A stretch of 55,168 nt of DNA from Candidatus Methanomethylophilaceae archaeon (GTDB lineage: Archaea; Thermoplasmatota; Thermoplasmata; Methanomassiliicoccales; Methanomethylophilaceae), in NCBI GenBank assembly GCA_017507885.1, contig JAFVZY010000098.1, positions 1-55,168 of the forward strand. Direction: 5' to 3'. A program made the translations under genes and the position numbers. Numbering within the stretch: position 1 is the first letter of the stretch; each line of letters starts with the position of its first letter. This document shows positions 17,268 to 25,965 of this stretch, piece after piece. The notes under the pieces were generated by a model. The model saw nothing but the letters and a program-made list of their open reading frames with translations, had not been told where the DNA came from and did not search any database.

Positions 17268-17318
17268 ATTCTACTTTTAGGGGGGTAAAAAGTGGTTGAA
17301 ATTCTACTTTTAGGGGGG
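17268..17318. repeat. Two 18-bp direct repeats upstream of the AAA_14 gene
   Basis: The 18-mer attctacttttagggggg occurs at 17268-17285 and 17301-17318, a start-to-start distance of 33 bp (about three helical turns). The first copy is 19 bp upstream of the ATG at 17248, next to an AT-rich stretch that would serve as the promoter, so a repressor bound here could block transcription. Confidence 0.7.
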
Positions 17319-17403
17319 CAAACTCAACGACAGTACATTTAAACATCCGATAACGTGGGAAGCGGGCCCTATGCACCCATATGTGACCGATCCGCAATCG
17401 CCG

Positions 17404-18030
17404 TCAGATGTACTCGTCCCTTCCCTTGACCAGGCGGACGTGCCTTTCGGTGAGGTCGGTGATCCTTCTGACGAACTCGTCCTCCCTGTCGGTGAGGATC
17501 CACGCCTTCACATCCACGTTCATCCCGAACTCGCATTCCGGCCTCTTCGCCATCATGTCCCTGCATTTGGATTCGAACACGCTGTACCAGTGGTAGTCCA
17601 ACGAGAAGGTGTAGGTGCAGCATGCGGTGTACCTCTTCCTGACGATCCCGGACAACGCCTGTTTGGCGGATTCGGTATAGGCATGGACCAACCCCCCGGT
17701 ACCGAGGAGGGTTCCGCCGAAGTATCTGACCGAGACGATCATCACATCGGCGAGTCCTGACCCCTTCAACACGGCCGCCATGGGTTTTCCCGCGGTTCCG
17801 GCCGGCTCCCCGTTGTCGCTGGACCTCTCCCTCCTCTCCGACCCTCCGAACACCGCCGCGTAGCAGTAGTGGGTGGCGTTGGGGTATCTCCTCATGACGT
17901 CCTCGAGGTTCGGTTTGATGTGCCCCTCGGTGGGACACGGCATGGATATGCCTATGAAACGGGAGCCCTTGAGGGTGAATTCGTCCTCGAACACACCCGT
18001 GACCGTCTCGAAATCCTCTATCATCGGCAT
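17404..18030 (-). CDS. IMPACT/YigZ family protein
   Basis: 208 residues with the UPF0029 N-terminal domain: FIGISMPCPTEG, then NATHYCYAAVFG, the family hallmark DNGEPAGTAGKPM, and VRYFGGTLLGTGGLVHAY. The remaining 80 residues match the DUF1949-like C-terminal domain. The eukaryotic relative IMPACT modulates GCN1; archaeal function is unknown. Its ATG overlaps the last 10 bp of the upstream pRiA4b-like gene, indicating co-translation. No signal peptide. Confidence 0.88.
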   Translation of the reverse strand: MPMIEDFETVTGVFEDEFTLKGSRFIGISMPCPTEGHIKPNLEDVMRRYPNATHYCYAAVFGGSERRERSSDNGEPAGTAGKPMAAVLKGSGLADVMIVSVRYFGGTLLGTGGLVHAYTESAKQALSGIVRKRYTACCTYTFSLDYHWYSVFESKCRDMMAKRPECEFGMNVDVKAWILTDREDEFVRRITDLTERHVRLVKGRDEYI

Positions 18031-18452
18031 GACAGCTGCAACTCCTCCGGCATGTAGAACCTGTCCCAGGTGAGTCTCCTGAGCCTTTCGTCGACGAGTC
18101 CCACGTCGACCTCCGACCGGTCGCCGTATTCCACCAGGAACACGCCCTCCGTGTCGGAATCCCCGACGTGCGTTATGTCGACCTCGGGACCCTCCTCGGG
18201 ATCCGGGGTGAATCCGAATCTCGCATTGTCCTCGGTCTCCCCTATGGGTGTGAGCTCCTCCAGCTCCCTCTCCAGGACGAATCCGAACTCCGTGAACCTG
18301 TAGTCGAATCTGGACCTCCAGCCCATGGAGAAGCAGATGACCCTCTCGAAATCGGAGAGCGGCATGGTCCTGGGGACGTTCAGCACGCGGTACGTGGAGG
18401 GGTCGTCCCTCAGTTCGATCCTTACCAGGAAATAGCCCGCATCACCGTTCAT
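18021..18452 (-). CDS. Plasmid pRiA4b ORF-3-like family protein
   Basis: 143 residues from ATG 18452, the start chosen because the family homology (YFLVRIELRDDPSTYRVLNVP) begins immediately after it; the open frame extends further upstream in less protein-like sequence. Further family features are MPLSDFERVICFSMGW and FDYRFTEFGFV, followed by an acidic middle (GFTPDPEEGPEVDITH) and a terminal RFYMPEELQLS helix. The family is widespread on plasmids and in accessory regions and has no assigned biochemical role. It is directly upstream of, and overlaps, the IMPACT gene. Confidence 0.72.
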   Translation of the reverse strand: MNGDAGYFLVRIELRDDPSTYRVLNVPRTMPLSDFERVICFSMGWRSRFDYRFTEFGFVLERELEELTPIGETEDNARFGFTPDPEEGPEVDITHVGDSDTEGVFLVEYGDRSEVDVGLVDERLRRLTWDRFYMPEELQLSCR

Positions 18453-18533
18453 CTTGGGGCCCCAGCCCCCTTCGTCGTGGTCCGCAGTCAATGATGGATG
18501 CCTCCGATGGATGCGAATCCGCAAGGATGTAGA

Positions 18534-18562
18534 AAAAGGGGTCGGCGGGTGCTGGACCCGCC
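18534..18562 (-). terminator. Intrinsic-type terminator of putP
   Basis: A perfect 7-bp stem, GGCGGGT (18544-18550) and ACCCGCC (18556-18562), with a 5-nt loop. It lies 25 bp past the putP stop on the minus strand and is followed there by CCCCTTTTTC. Confidence 0.7.
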
Positions 18563-18587
18563 TGTAAAGGGAGTTTGTCCTTCAGGC

Positions 18588-20090
18588 TCAGTAGTTCATC
18601 GGTTCCTCGTAGACCTGTGCGGCGTCGAACTCGTCCTGGATGTCCTGGGAGGGTTCGGGGGTTGCAAGGGATACGACGACTCCCACGATCAGGGAGATGA
18701 TGAATCCGGGAAGGAGCTCGTAGATTCCGGTGGAAGCCGCGAGGAAGGTGTTCCACAGGATGACCACGAGGAATCCGGAGATGACCGAGGCGTACGCCCC
18801 GTAGAGGTTCATCCTCTTCCAGTACAGGGAGAGAATCATCAAGGGACCGAAGGCGGCTCCGAATCCGGCCCATGCGTAGGAGACGAGTCCCATGATGGAG
18901 TCGCTTCCGTTTATGGCGAGGATCAGTGCGAGGACGGAGATCAGGACGACCACTCCTCTGGAGATCCACATGAGCTTGTTGTCGGAGATGTCCTTGTTGA
19001 GCTTCTTGAGGACGTCGTTGGTGATCGCGGACGCGGAGACCAGGAGCTGGGAGTCCGCGGTGGACATGATCGCGGCCATGAGTGCGGCGAACAGGAGTCC
19101 CGCGATGATGGGGACGAACATGTCGCCGGCCATGGTGATGAAGATGTGCTCGGGGTTGTATCCGACGGGGATCCCACCGTAGGTGGACTCCATGTAGGAC
19201 CTTCCGATCATACCGATCATGATGGCCGCGGAGAGTGCGATGACGATCCACACGAGGGAGACCCTGCGTGCGATTTTGACCTCCTCGGGGTTCCTGATGG
19301 ACATGTACCTGACCACGATGTGGGGCATACCGAAGTATCCGAAGGCCCATGCCAGGAGCGAGAGGATGGCGATGAAGCTCAGGGGTTTCCCGCCGTCCCA
19401 GAACAGGTTGGCGAACTCCTCTACTCCGACGGTGTCCCATGCGGCGGTGACCTCGCCCCATCCGCCGAGGTGTCCCATGGCGGCCAGGGGTACGACGACG
19501 ACGGCGACGAGCATGAGCAGGCCCTGGAAGAAGTCGGTCCAGCAGACGGCCTTGTATCCTCCCATGAAGGTGTAGACGATGATGATCGCGGCACCGATGG
19601 CCATGGCCAGGGTGAAGTCGATCTCGGGGAAGATGGTCTGAAGGATGGTTCCGCATCCCTTGAATCCGGATGCGACGTAGATGACGAAGAAGAACAGGAT
19701 GATGACCGCGCAGATCATCGCGAGGTATCCGGTCTTGTCCTTGTAGCGGTTGGAGAAGAACTCGGGGACGGTCAGGGAGTTGCCTGCGACCACGGAGTGC
19801 TTTCTGAGTTTCTTTGCGACGAAGAGCCAGGACAGGTAGGAACCGGCCGCGAGACCGATACCGATCCATGCCTCTCCGAGACCGGCCACCAGCACGGCAC
19901 CGGGAAGTCCCATGAGCAGCCAGCTGCTCATGTCCGACGCCTGGGCTGAAATGGCCGTGACGTAGGGGTTCATCGACCTTCCGCCGAGGAAGTAGTCCTC
20001 CATTCCCTCGGACCTCTTGTAGAAGTAGAATCCGACACCGAGGACTATGGCGAAATAGATGATGAACGCCAATAGAATCATGTAATCCAT
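18588..20090 (-). CDS. putP: Sodium:solute symporter, proline-type
   Basis: Imports a small solute (probably proline) with sodium across the cytoplasmic membrane. 500 residues, about 13 membrane segments, SSSF fold. Seen: YFLGGRSMNPYVTAISAQASDMSSWLLMG near the N-terminus (the signature region for sodium and substrate binding), YTFMGGYKAVCWTDFFQG, and MSTADSQLLVSASAITND, which are typical PutP blocks. Start ATG 20090 is preceded by AGGTGG at suitable spacing and a TATA near 20126. In a methanogen it could serve compatible-solute or amino-acid uptake. Other SSSF substrates remain possible. Confidence 0.9.
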   Translation of the reverse strand: MDYMILLAFIIYFAIVLGVGFYFYKRSEGMEDYFLGGRSMNPYVTAISAQASDMSSWLLMGLPGAVLVAGLGEAWIGIGLAAGSYLSWLFVAKKLRKHSVVAGNSLTVPEFFSNRYKDKTGYLAMICAVIILFFFVIYVASGFKGCGTILQTIFPEIDFTLAMAIGAAIIIVYTFMGGYKAVCWTDFFQGLLMLVAVVVVPLAAMGHLGGWGEVTAAWDTVGVEEFANLFWDGGKPLSFIAILSLLAWAFGYFGMPHIVVRYMSIRNPEEVKIARRVSLVWIVIALSAAIMIGMIGRSYMESTYGGIPVGYNPEHIFITMAGDMFVPIIAGLLFAALMAAIMSTADSQLLVSASAITNDVLKKLNKDISDNKLMWISRGVVVLISVLALILAINGSDSIMGLVSYAWAGFGAAFGPLMILSLYWKRMNLYGAYASVISGFLVVILWNTFLAASTGIYELLPGFIISLIVGVVVSLATPEPSQDIQDEFDAAQVYEEPMNY

Positions 20091-20168
20091 GTATCCACCT
20101 GCGCCTTAACACGGTTGGATACAATATAACAGTTACCTTCAGGATTCCATAGTGCCAGAATGGGGATA

Positions 20169-20188
20169 GAGGGGGATTTCACCCCCTC
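20169..20188 (-). terminator. Hairpin after the MMPL gene
   Basis: Inverted repeat GAGGGGG (20169-20175) and CCCCCTC (20182-20188) with a 6-nt loop, 24 bp past the exporter stop on the minus strand. There is no clear T-run afterwards, so terminator activity is tentative. Confidence 0.4.
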
Positions 20189-20211
20189 CGTTAACGTGTT
20201 TGCGGTGTTTC

Positions 20212-22836
20212 TCACTCGGATCCGTTGCCGAGTCTCTTCAGGAACGCGGGTCCCTTCCAGTTGAGGTCGCCCAGGAGGTGCATGACCGCGGGCACGATGT
20301 AGGTACGGACGATCAGCGCATCGACCAGGATGGCGAAGCATAGTGCGAATCCGAACTCCTGCATCATCAGCATGGACGAGAGCATCAGGGTTCCGAACGC
20401 CCCTCCCATGATGAGTCCGCAGACGGTGATGACCGAACCGCTGTGGGTGACGGCGTGGAAGATGGCGTCGTCGTTGCTCATGCCCTTGTGGACGTTCTCC
20501 TTGATCCTGGTGGTGAGCAGGATGTCGTAGTCCATGCCCAGTCCGAGGCAGATGACCAGCAGGATGAGCGGAATCATCCACATGACCTCCGCACCCAGGA
20601 CGCTGCCGAACAGGACGTGGGTGATGGCCAGGGTCCATGCGATGCTCATCAGGATGGTGAGCACGGACCTGACGGGGATGGTGTACGACTTCATGACCAG
20701 GAACAGCAGGATCATGATCAGGATGACCACGAGGACCTCGATGTGGGTGAACTCCTCGCCCACGGCCTTGGAGATGTCGTACATGATGGCGGGGGTTCCG
20801 GTGGACCACTCGTTGGCTATGATGCCGGAGTGTGCGGACACGTAGTCATCCACGATTCCATCGACGGTGTCGATGGTTCCCATGGACAGCGGGGACATGG
20901 CGGCATCCTTGGTGGAGTAGTTGATCTTCAGGAACGTGACGTCCCCGGATCCGTCCGCGGACTGGACGAAGGGGCCTCCGACTATTCCGGCCATGACGTT
21001 GACGTTGTAATCTATGACGTTTCCGGTGTCCAGTATGAACGTGTCGACCATGCTCGGGGTCATCATGGGGTACAGGCCCTCTATGGTCGTACGCATGGTG
21101 GTCACGACCCCTTCGATGTAGGGTTCGATGACGGGTGAGGATCCGGCAATGATGGCATCGATGATGGCGGTCGCGTTGGTCGCACGATCCACGGGGGTGG
21201 CGATGGAGAGGTTCATGTCCGCGGCCGTCTCCGCGACGACCTCGTCCCATACGAAGGGTCCCACGACCTCGGCGATGTTGGAGTCCTGATGTATCTCGGC
21301 GTACAGTTGGTCCAAATCCATCTGGGCCAGCTTCTCGCTCCATTCCAGCGTCGTTATGGTGCCCATTCCCATGACGTTGTCGACGGTTATCGTGGCGACG
21401 GGTGCGGAGGTCTCGAACAGGATGTAGTTGGGCATCATCAGGCCCTGGTAGGCGTACTCGCCGATCAGGTCCATTCCCTCTCCGGAGTCCCCGTTCTGCA
21501 TGGCACCGACCATGTCGTAGGACGTCTCGGCCTCCATGAGTACGTAGACGCAGGGAACGGTGGCGATCACCGCGGCGATGACTATGGCCTTGGCGTGCTT
21601 GATAGAGAACTTCGCGGAACTCTCGAAGTACCTCTTCCCGACCCTTCCGCACCAGGCGAACCATCCGCGGGTTGCCTTTCCACCCTCCTGGAACGCGTCC
21701 ATGCGGGTGGGCCAGAAGATCCTGTCGCCGACGAGCTCGATGATGGCGGGGATGAGGGTGAGTGCCGCGAGCAGGGCCACGAGGATTCCCAGTGCGAGTC
21801 AGATACCCATGGTGGAGATGAAGCTGATGGAACAGATGCACATGGTTCCGAATCCGATCATGACCGCGAGTCCGGAGATGCTGATGGATTCGCCGGCCCA
21901 CTTGATGGCCTCGTGGAGCGCATCGTGATGGCTCTTGCCGGCACGGAGCTCCTCCCTGTAACGTGCGATGATGAAGATGCAGTAGTCGCAACCGGCACCC
22001 ATCATGGCCACCAGCAGCAGCATCTCGGTGATGAAGAAGATCTCCAGGAACTGTCCGAGTCCGAAGATCAGGGCCATGACCACCACGAACGCGGCCCCGA
22101 TGGTGACCGGGGGTGCGCCGGAGGACACGAAGGACCTGAAGAACAGTCCGACGAGGATGAGGATCAGCAGGACGGTGAACGGGTCGATCTTGGAGATGTC
22201 CTCCATGGCGCCCGCGGCTGTGTCGTGGCTGATGGCGGGGGATCCGGTGACGTACGCACCGACGTCGGAGACGACGGGGTCGACGGCGGCGTAGGCCTCC
22301 TTCTGTTCGGATATGAACTCCCTGATGGAGGGGGTGTCGTTCTGGATGAAGACGTCCACCTTCTCCTCGCCCTGTGTGGCGGTGAGGTACTCGGAGTTGT
22401 ACACGACCCCCACGAGGAGGATTCCGATGTTCTCCACGTCCTCGCCCTGGCATCCCATGGACATGAAATAGGGCGGGTCGGAGGCGGGTCCGTTTCCGAG
22501 CAGCGGTTTGCCGTCGGAGTCGACGTATTCCGTACCGTGTGCGTTCAGCCAACCGGCGAATCCCTCGGCGGCGGCCTTTTCGGCGGGCGTGGTGTAGTGG
22601 AGCACCAGGATCGGCACCGCGGCGACGTCCGTGGACGAACCGGGGAAGTGCTCCTCGATCACCAACATGCCCTGCATGGATTCGCTGTCATCGCTGCCCA
22701 TGTCGTTCATGTCGTAGTTCATGACCTCCCCGGCCTTCAGGGCCAGGGGGGCGGAGCATAGCAGGATGACCGCCCATACGACGACGATGAGCTTCGCGTG
22801 TCTTATGATGGAATCCGCGAGCTTGTCGAATATCAT
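20212..22836 (-). pseudogene. RND/MMPL-family exporter interrupted by one in-frame TGA
   Basis: An HAE3-like exporter of about 873 residues with 12 predicted membrane segments in two homologous halves, each having the family motif (GAGCDYCIFIIARYREEL and GLGMDYDILLTTRIKEN). The frame from ATG 22836 stops at TGA 21799-21801, right after FISTMGI, and continues in the same frame as LALGILVALLAALTLIPAI, which is precisely the sequence expected next in the family. A single change from GGA (Gly) to TGA would explain it. No frameshift is present. It is either a recent nonsense mutation, a sequencing error or a read-through site; separate translation of the halves is less likely because the break falls inside a membrane bundle. 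The gene start is set by a TATA about 27 nt upstream. Confidence 0.85.
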
Positions 22837-22956
22837 GAGGTGGGGAATCAAGGCATTTTATTTAAAACAGTATAAAACAGCAACGGGTGTCCCGGGAGGT
22901 CCCCCGTCGTTGTGCGGCTCCCTGGGGGAGGGCGGGACGTTTTTCATCAGATTACA

Positions 22957-22969
22957 TTTTTATATTACA
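22957..22969 (+). promoter_or_regulatory. TATA promoter of RNA unit A
   Basis: TTTTTATATTACA at 22957-22969 fits an archaeal TATA box. Transcription would start near 22985-22990. A nearly identical element precedes unit B. Confidence 0.6.
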
Positions 22970-22987
22970 TTAATTATGTACTGCACG

Positions 22988-23150
22988 GAGGTCGACGCCC
23001 TTTCGGGGGTCATGGTTTCACGTCACCCGTCAATCACGGGCGAAGTATATCGTCAGTATCCAAATCCTAGACCATAGACGATCACCTCCTGCGGGGATCC
23101 GACGTGTCAAAAGTCGTGGCGCGACTCGACGCGTCGAATCTCCGTTTTTT
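22988..23150 (+). ncRNA. Structured RNA candidate, unit A
   Basis: About 163 nt from the predicted start to a T6 run at 23145-23150. Elements in order: a weak hairpin around GAC-GCCC/GGGG-GTC (22993-23010); hairpin CCCGT-CAATC-ACGGG (23026-23040); an unpaired-looking ATCACCTCCT (23081-23090), identical to the conserved 3' end of 16S rRNA and so able to pair with Shine-Dalgarno sequences; and a terminal hairpin CGACGTGTC (23100-23108) with GACGCGTCG (23128-23136) plus an inner stem AGTCG/CGACT. The terminal hairpin followed by T6 works as a terminator on this strand. The stem contains a T-G pair where unit B has T-A, so RNA pairing is preserved on the plus strand. Confidence 0.6.
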
Positions 23151-23172
23151 CTTTGGTTTCTCTGACGGATAA

Positions 23173-23184
23173 TTTTATATTACA
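23173..23184 (+). promoter_or_regulatory. TATA promoter of RNA unit B
   Basis: TTTTATATTACA at 23173-23184, matching the promoter of unit A. The predicted start is near 23200-23210. Confidence 0.6.
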
Positions 23185-23203
23185 CTTATGAGATGTTGGA
23201 AAC

Positions 23204-23395
23204 AGAGGTGAGATGTAACGGCCCTCTCACGAGAGCCGGACCCTTCGAAGAGGGTCATGGTTTCGCATTCACCCGTCAATCACGGGCGAAATAGATTGTC
23301 AGGATCCACAGTTTCAGGATGAAGACCATAGACGATCACCTCCTGCAGGGATCCGACGTGTCAAAAGTCGTGGCGCGACTCGACACGTCGGGCCT
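23204..23395 (+). ncRNA. Structured RNA candidate, unit B
   Basis: A second copy of the unit, about 190 nt. It has an additional 5' hairpin (CTCT-CACG-AGAG within GGC...GCC, about 23219-23237), then GACCCT-TCGAAG-AGGGTC (23238-23255), CCCGT-CAATC-ACGGG (23272-23286), ATCACCTCCT (23335-23344), and a terminal 10-bp stem CCGACGTGTC/GACACGTCGG (23353-23362, 23382-23391) with the same inner stem as unit A. The last roughly 65 nt are nearly identical between the copies while the 5' parts diverge yet keep hairpins. The T-run after the last hairpin is weak here. Confidence 0.6.
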
Positions 23396-23493
23396 CTGCC
23401 TTTGACATTCGTGCATACTCCAGTTTGTATAATAATCTTTTTTACACACGCTGGTAATAAACAATATTAACAGCGTAGTTACAATAAAATTGA

Positions 23494-25143
23494 TTGGATA
23501 TCATCGTATCGGACCGGTTTTGCATCTCGGGTCGGTACGGTAAAGTACTCTCGGATGGTTTCGGTGGCATGGATGGGACCGTATTGCAGCACATCGTCAC
23601 GGGGAGGGATTCCCCTGCACCCGTGCTGTACGAGGTCGACGGTTCCTTCGTCACCTTCATGAACCTGTTCTCGGTGGATTCCTGGAGGAGGTACACCGTC
23701 GTGTCCGACGTGTCCGTGGAGGTCGTCACCGACGGTCCGGCCACGGTCAGGCTGGTACGTCCGTCGGGGGAGGTTCTGGATTCGGTCGAATCCGACGGCG
23801 TCGCGGTCATGCCCGTCGTCACGGACCACGGCATGGTGGGTGTGGAGGTGGACGGGACGTTCGTGTCCGGGTGCTTCTACACGTCCGCCGATCCGGTGCG
23901 TACGTGCAGGATGGCCCTCAACGTCTGCACCCACGACAGGGTCCCGTACGTGGAACGCAAGGTGGCGGACTTCCTGCGCTTCTCACGGGACGCGTGCTTC
24001 GACGCGGACATGTTCGTGGTGGACAACCACGGGAACCTTCCGGATCTGCCGGTGCGCGTCATCCGCAACGGGAACCTCGGCGGGAGCGGAGGGTTCGCCC
24101 GGGGGCTGTACGAGATCCGTAGGGAGGGCGGATACACGCACATGGTTTTCATGGACGACGACACCGTCCTGGATTTCGAATCGGTGCACAGGATGTGGGC
24201 GCTCTGCTCCTTCCTGAGGGATGAGAACGCGGGATGCATGGTGGGCGGTGCGATGCTCCGTTCCGATATGCCCACCGTGGTCCACGAGAAGGGGGTGTCC
24301 ATCGGGATGGAACGCTACGGCGGCAACCTGGACGTCTCCACCCCCGGGGGGTGTGCGGAGTTCGATTCGCAGGACCCCGCGGTGGCGAACGGGTGGTGGC
24401 TGTGCTGCACCCCGTTCCTGGGCGAGGACGACTACCCCGCACCGTTCTTCACCGGGTACGACGACCTGGAGTACGGTCTGAGGCACGGCTCCGCCGTGAT
24501 CCATCTGAACGGGGTGTCCGTGTGGCACGATTCCTTCGAGACCAAGTACGATCCGCGCAGACTGTACTACTACGACGTCAGGAACTACCTGGCCATGCGC
24601 GCCATGGGCGGCAACCTGGATGCGGGTCTGATGTGGGACGTGTACCGTCACTGCGTGGTGGAGGCGCTTTGCATGAGGACGGTCAACGCCGGACTGGTCC
24701 TGAGGGCCCTGGGGGATTTCATGTCCATGGGGTTCCTGGAGACCGATCAGGAGGGGTTGCATGCCCGGTTGCCGGTCGTGGTCGATTGCGGATGCGACGC
24801 GCCCCTCGGCGTCGAGTCCCGGAGGCCCCGCCTTTTGACCGTCCTGACCCTGAACGGGATGCTGCTGCCGTCCAGGGGTGCGGTCATCGCCCCGGCCAGG
24901 ACCAGGTCCGTGTCGTATTCCTACAGGGCGTCCCGTGTGATACACTACGATGCGGGCAGCGGGAGGAGGTTCGCCCAGGACCGCGACCTTCCCGGGACGT
25001 TGCGCATACTGTTCGGGATGACCTTCGGGACCGTCCGCTGCATCCTTTCACGCAGGGGGTTGTGCCGTCGTTACTCTCTGGTCTCGGACAGGGTGCATTC
25101 CGAGGGTTTCTGGAGGGACAGGTTCCGATCAGGGACACTTTGA
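23494..25143 (+). CDS. GlfT2-like galactofuranosyltransferase (GT2 family)
   Basis: Adds galactofuranose from UDP-Galf to a growing surface glycan, probably on the cytoplasmic face of the membrane. 549 residues: an N-terminal beta-sandwich (FVTFMNLFSVDSWRRYT resembles the GlfT2 Tyr/Phe-Asn-Ser-Phe...Trp block), a GT-A core with NGNLGGSGGFARGL and the metal-binding MDDDTVLD near residue 220, the acceptor-side VWHDSFETKYD, and a C-terminal helical part. The start is TTG 23494, supported by homology to the full N-terminal domain and by an ATATTA element about 28 nt upstream. UDP-galactopyranose mutase and GalE, which would supply its donor, are at 36.7-38.8 kb. Confidence 0.85.
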   Translation: MDIIVSDRFCISGRYGKVLSDGFGGMDGTVLQHIVTGRDSPAPVLYEVDGSFVTFMNLFSVDSWRRYTVVSDVSVEVVTDGPATVRLVRPSGEVLDSVESDGVAVMPVVTDHGMVGVEVDGTFVSGCFYTSADPVRTCRMALNVCTHDRVPYVERKVADFLRFSRDACFDADMFVVDNHGNLPDLPVRVIRNGNLGGSGGFARGLYEIRREGGYTHMVFMDDDTVLDFESVHRMWALCSFLRDENAGCMVGGAMLRSDMPTVVHEKGVSIGMERYGGNLDVSTPGGCAEFDSQDPAVANGWWLCCTPFLGEDDYPAPFFTGYDDLEYGLRHGSAVIHLNGVSVWHDSFETKYDPRRLYYYDVRNYLAMRAMGGNLDAGLMWDVYRHCVVEALCMRTVNAGLVLRALGDFMSMGFLETDQEGLHARLPVVVDCGCDAPLGVESRRPRLLTVLTLNGMLLPSRGAVIAPARTRSVSYSYRASRVIHYDAGSGRRFAQDRDLPGTLRILFGMTFGTVRCILSRRGLCRRYSLVSDRVHSEGFWRDRFRSGTL

Positions 25144-25238
25144 ACATGTCTCTGTTTAATCAGAGACATGACGGGATGCTTCGTCACGAACGTCCCATGT
25201 CGGACGAACATCTTATACCGAAGGGGTGATTGGGCGTC

Positions 25239-25931
25239 ATGCGCGAGATAAAGGCGATCGGTTTCGACCTGGATGGGACGGTTCTGGACACCCGTGTGGA
25301 TTACGACAGGCTCAACGATGCCGACCGCGAGGTCCTGGATCGTCACGGCATACCCTTCGACGACGTCTTCGGGCCGGATCCCCCGGTCAGGAGGAGGCGC
25401 GCCCCGATCAGGGACTGGTTGGATTCCGTCGGCAGGGGCGACGAGTTCCCGGGAATAGACGGGGAGATAGACGATCTCTGCACCTTCTACGAGACCCAGT
25501 TCATCGATTCGGCCAGGGAGTTCCCCGGTACGGCGGAGTGCATCGATTCATTGAGGTCCATGGGCTACCGCACCGGGCTCCTGACTAGGGGTTCCAGGGA
25601 GTATGCCGACAGGGTCCTCCCCCGGTTCGGTCTCCACGACCGCATGGATGCGATAGTCGGTCGCGACTACACCTGGTTCGACGATGCCAAACCGTCCCCC
25701 ATGGCGATGATCCATTTCGCGGGGGAACTGGGCGTGGAACCCGACGAGATCCTCTATGTAGGCGACAGCATCACGGATTATCTTCCGTGCAGGGACGTCG
25801 GTGCGGTGTTCGTGGGCGTGTTGACCGGTTCCATGGACAGGGCTGGATGGGAATCCGCAGGCGTGGTCCACATCATCGACAGGGTCGGCGATCTGGCGGA
25901 TGCGATCCCGGGCATCCTGGATTCCCTTTGA
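25239..25931 (+). CDS. HAD-superfamily phosphatase (phosphoglycolate phosphatase-like)
   Basis: 230 residues. HAD motif I FDLDGTVLDT (nucleophile and acid/base Asp), a helical cap of the C1 type (about residues 20-95), motif II region LLTRGS, motif III Lys in DDAKPSPMAM, and motif IV VGDSITDYLPCRDVG. This fits a Gph/PGMB-like phosphatase for small phosphorylated metabolites; the exact substrate is unknown. ATG 25239 is chosen: TATA (CTTATACC) is 25 nt upstream, and the nearby TTG at 25230 lies too close to the GGGGTGAT sequence. It follows the glycosyltransferase by about 95 bp with its own promoter. Confidence 0.87.
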   Translation: MREIKAIGFDLDGTVLDTRVDYDRLNDADREVLDRHGIPFDDVFGPDPPVRRRRAPIRDWLDSVGRGDEFPGIDGEIDDLCTFYETQFIDSAREFPGTAECIDSLRSMGYRTGLLTRGSREYADRVLPRFGLHDRMDAIVGRDYTWFDDAKPSPMAMIHFAGELGVEPDEILYVGDSITDYLPCRDVGAVFVGVLTGSMDRAGWESAGVVHIIDRVGDLADAIPGILDSL

Positions 25932-25965
25932 GCGACGGGGTCCCGGAAGTCGGGACCCATGGCCG

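Larger units (their letters stand above)
22837..23493. other. Gene-free region carrying two tandem structured RNA candidates
   Basis: This 657-bp region holds no protein gene I would defend. It contains two independently promoted, related RNA units (see the separate entries) and, at its right end, TATA-like sequences near 23424-23436 and 23463-23468 that would serve the galactofuranosyltransferase gene. Confidence 0.75.

Noticed and set aside
21799-21801. TGA in the MMPL gene as selenocysteine.
   Set aside because: The expected residue is Gly, the position is not a redox site, I see no obvious SECIS-like element, and selenocysteine is not known for this archaeal order.
23081-23090. ATCACCTCCT as a remnant of a 16S rRNA gene.
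   Set aside because: Only this 10-mer matches. Flanking sequence has no rRNA similarity, and the element recurs in both RNA units within conserved structure.
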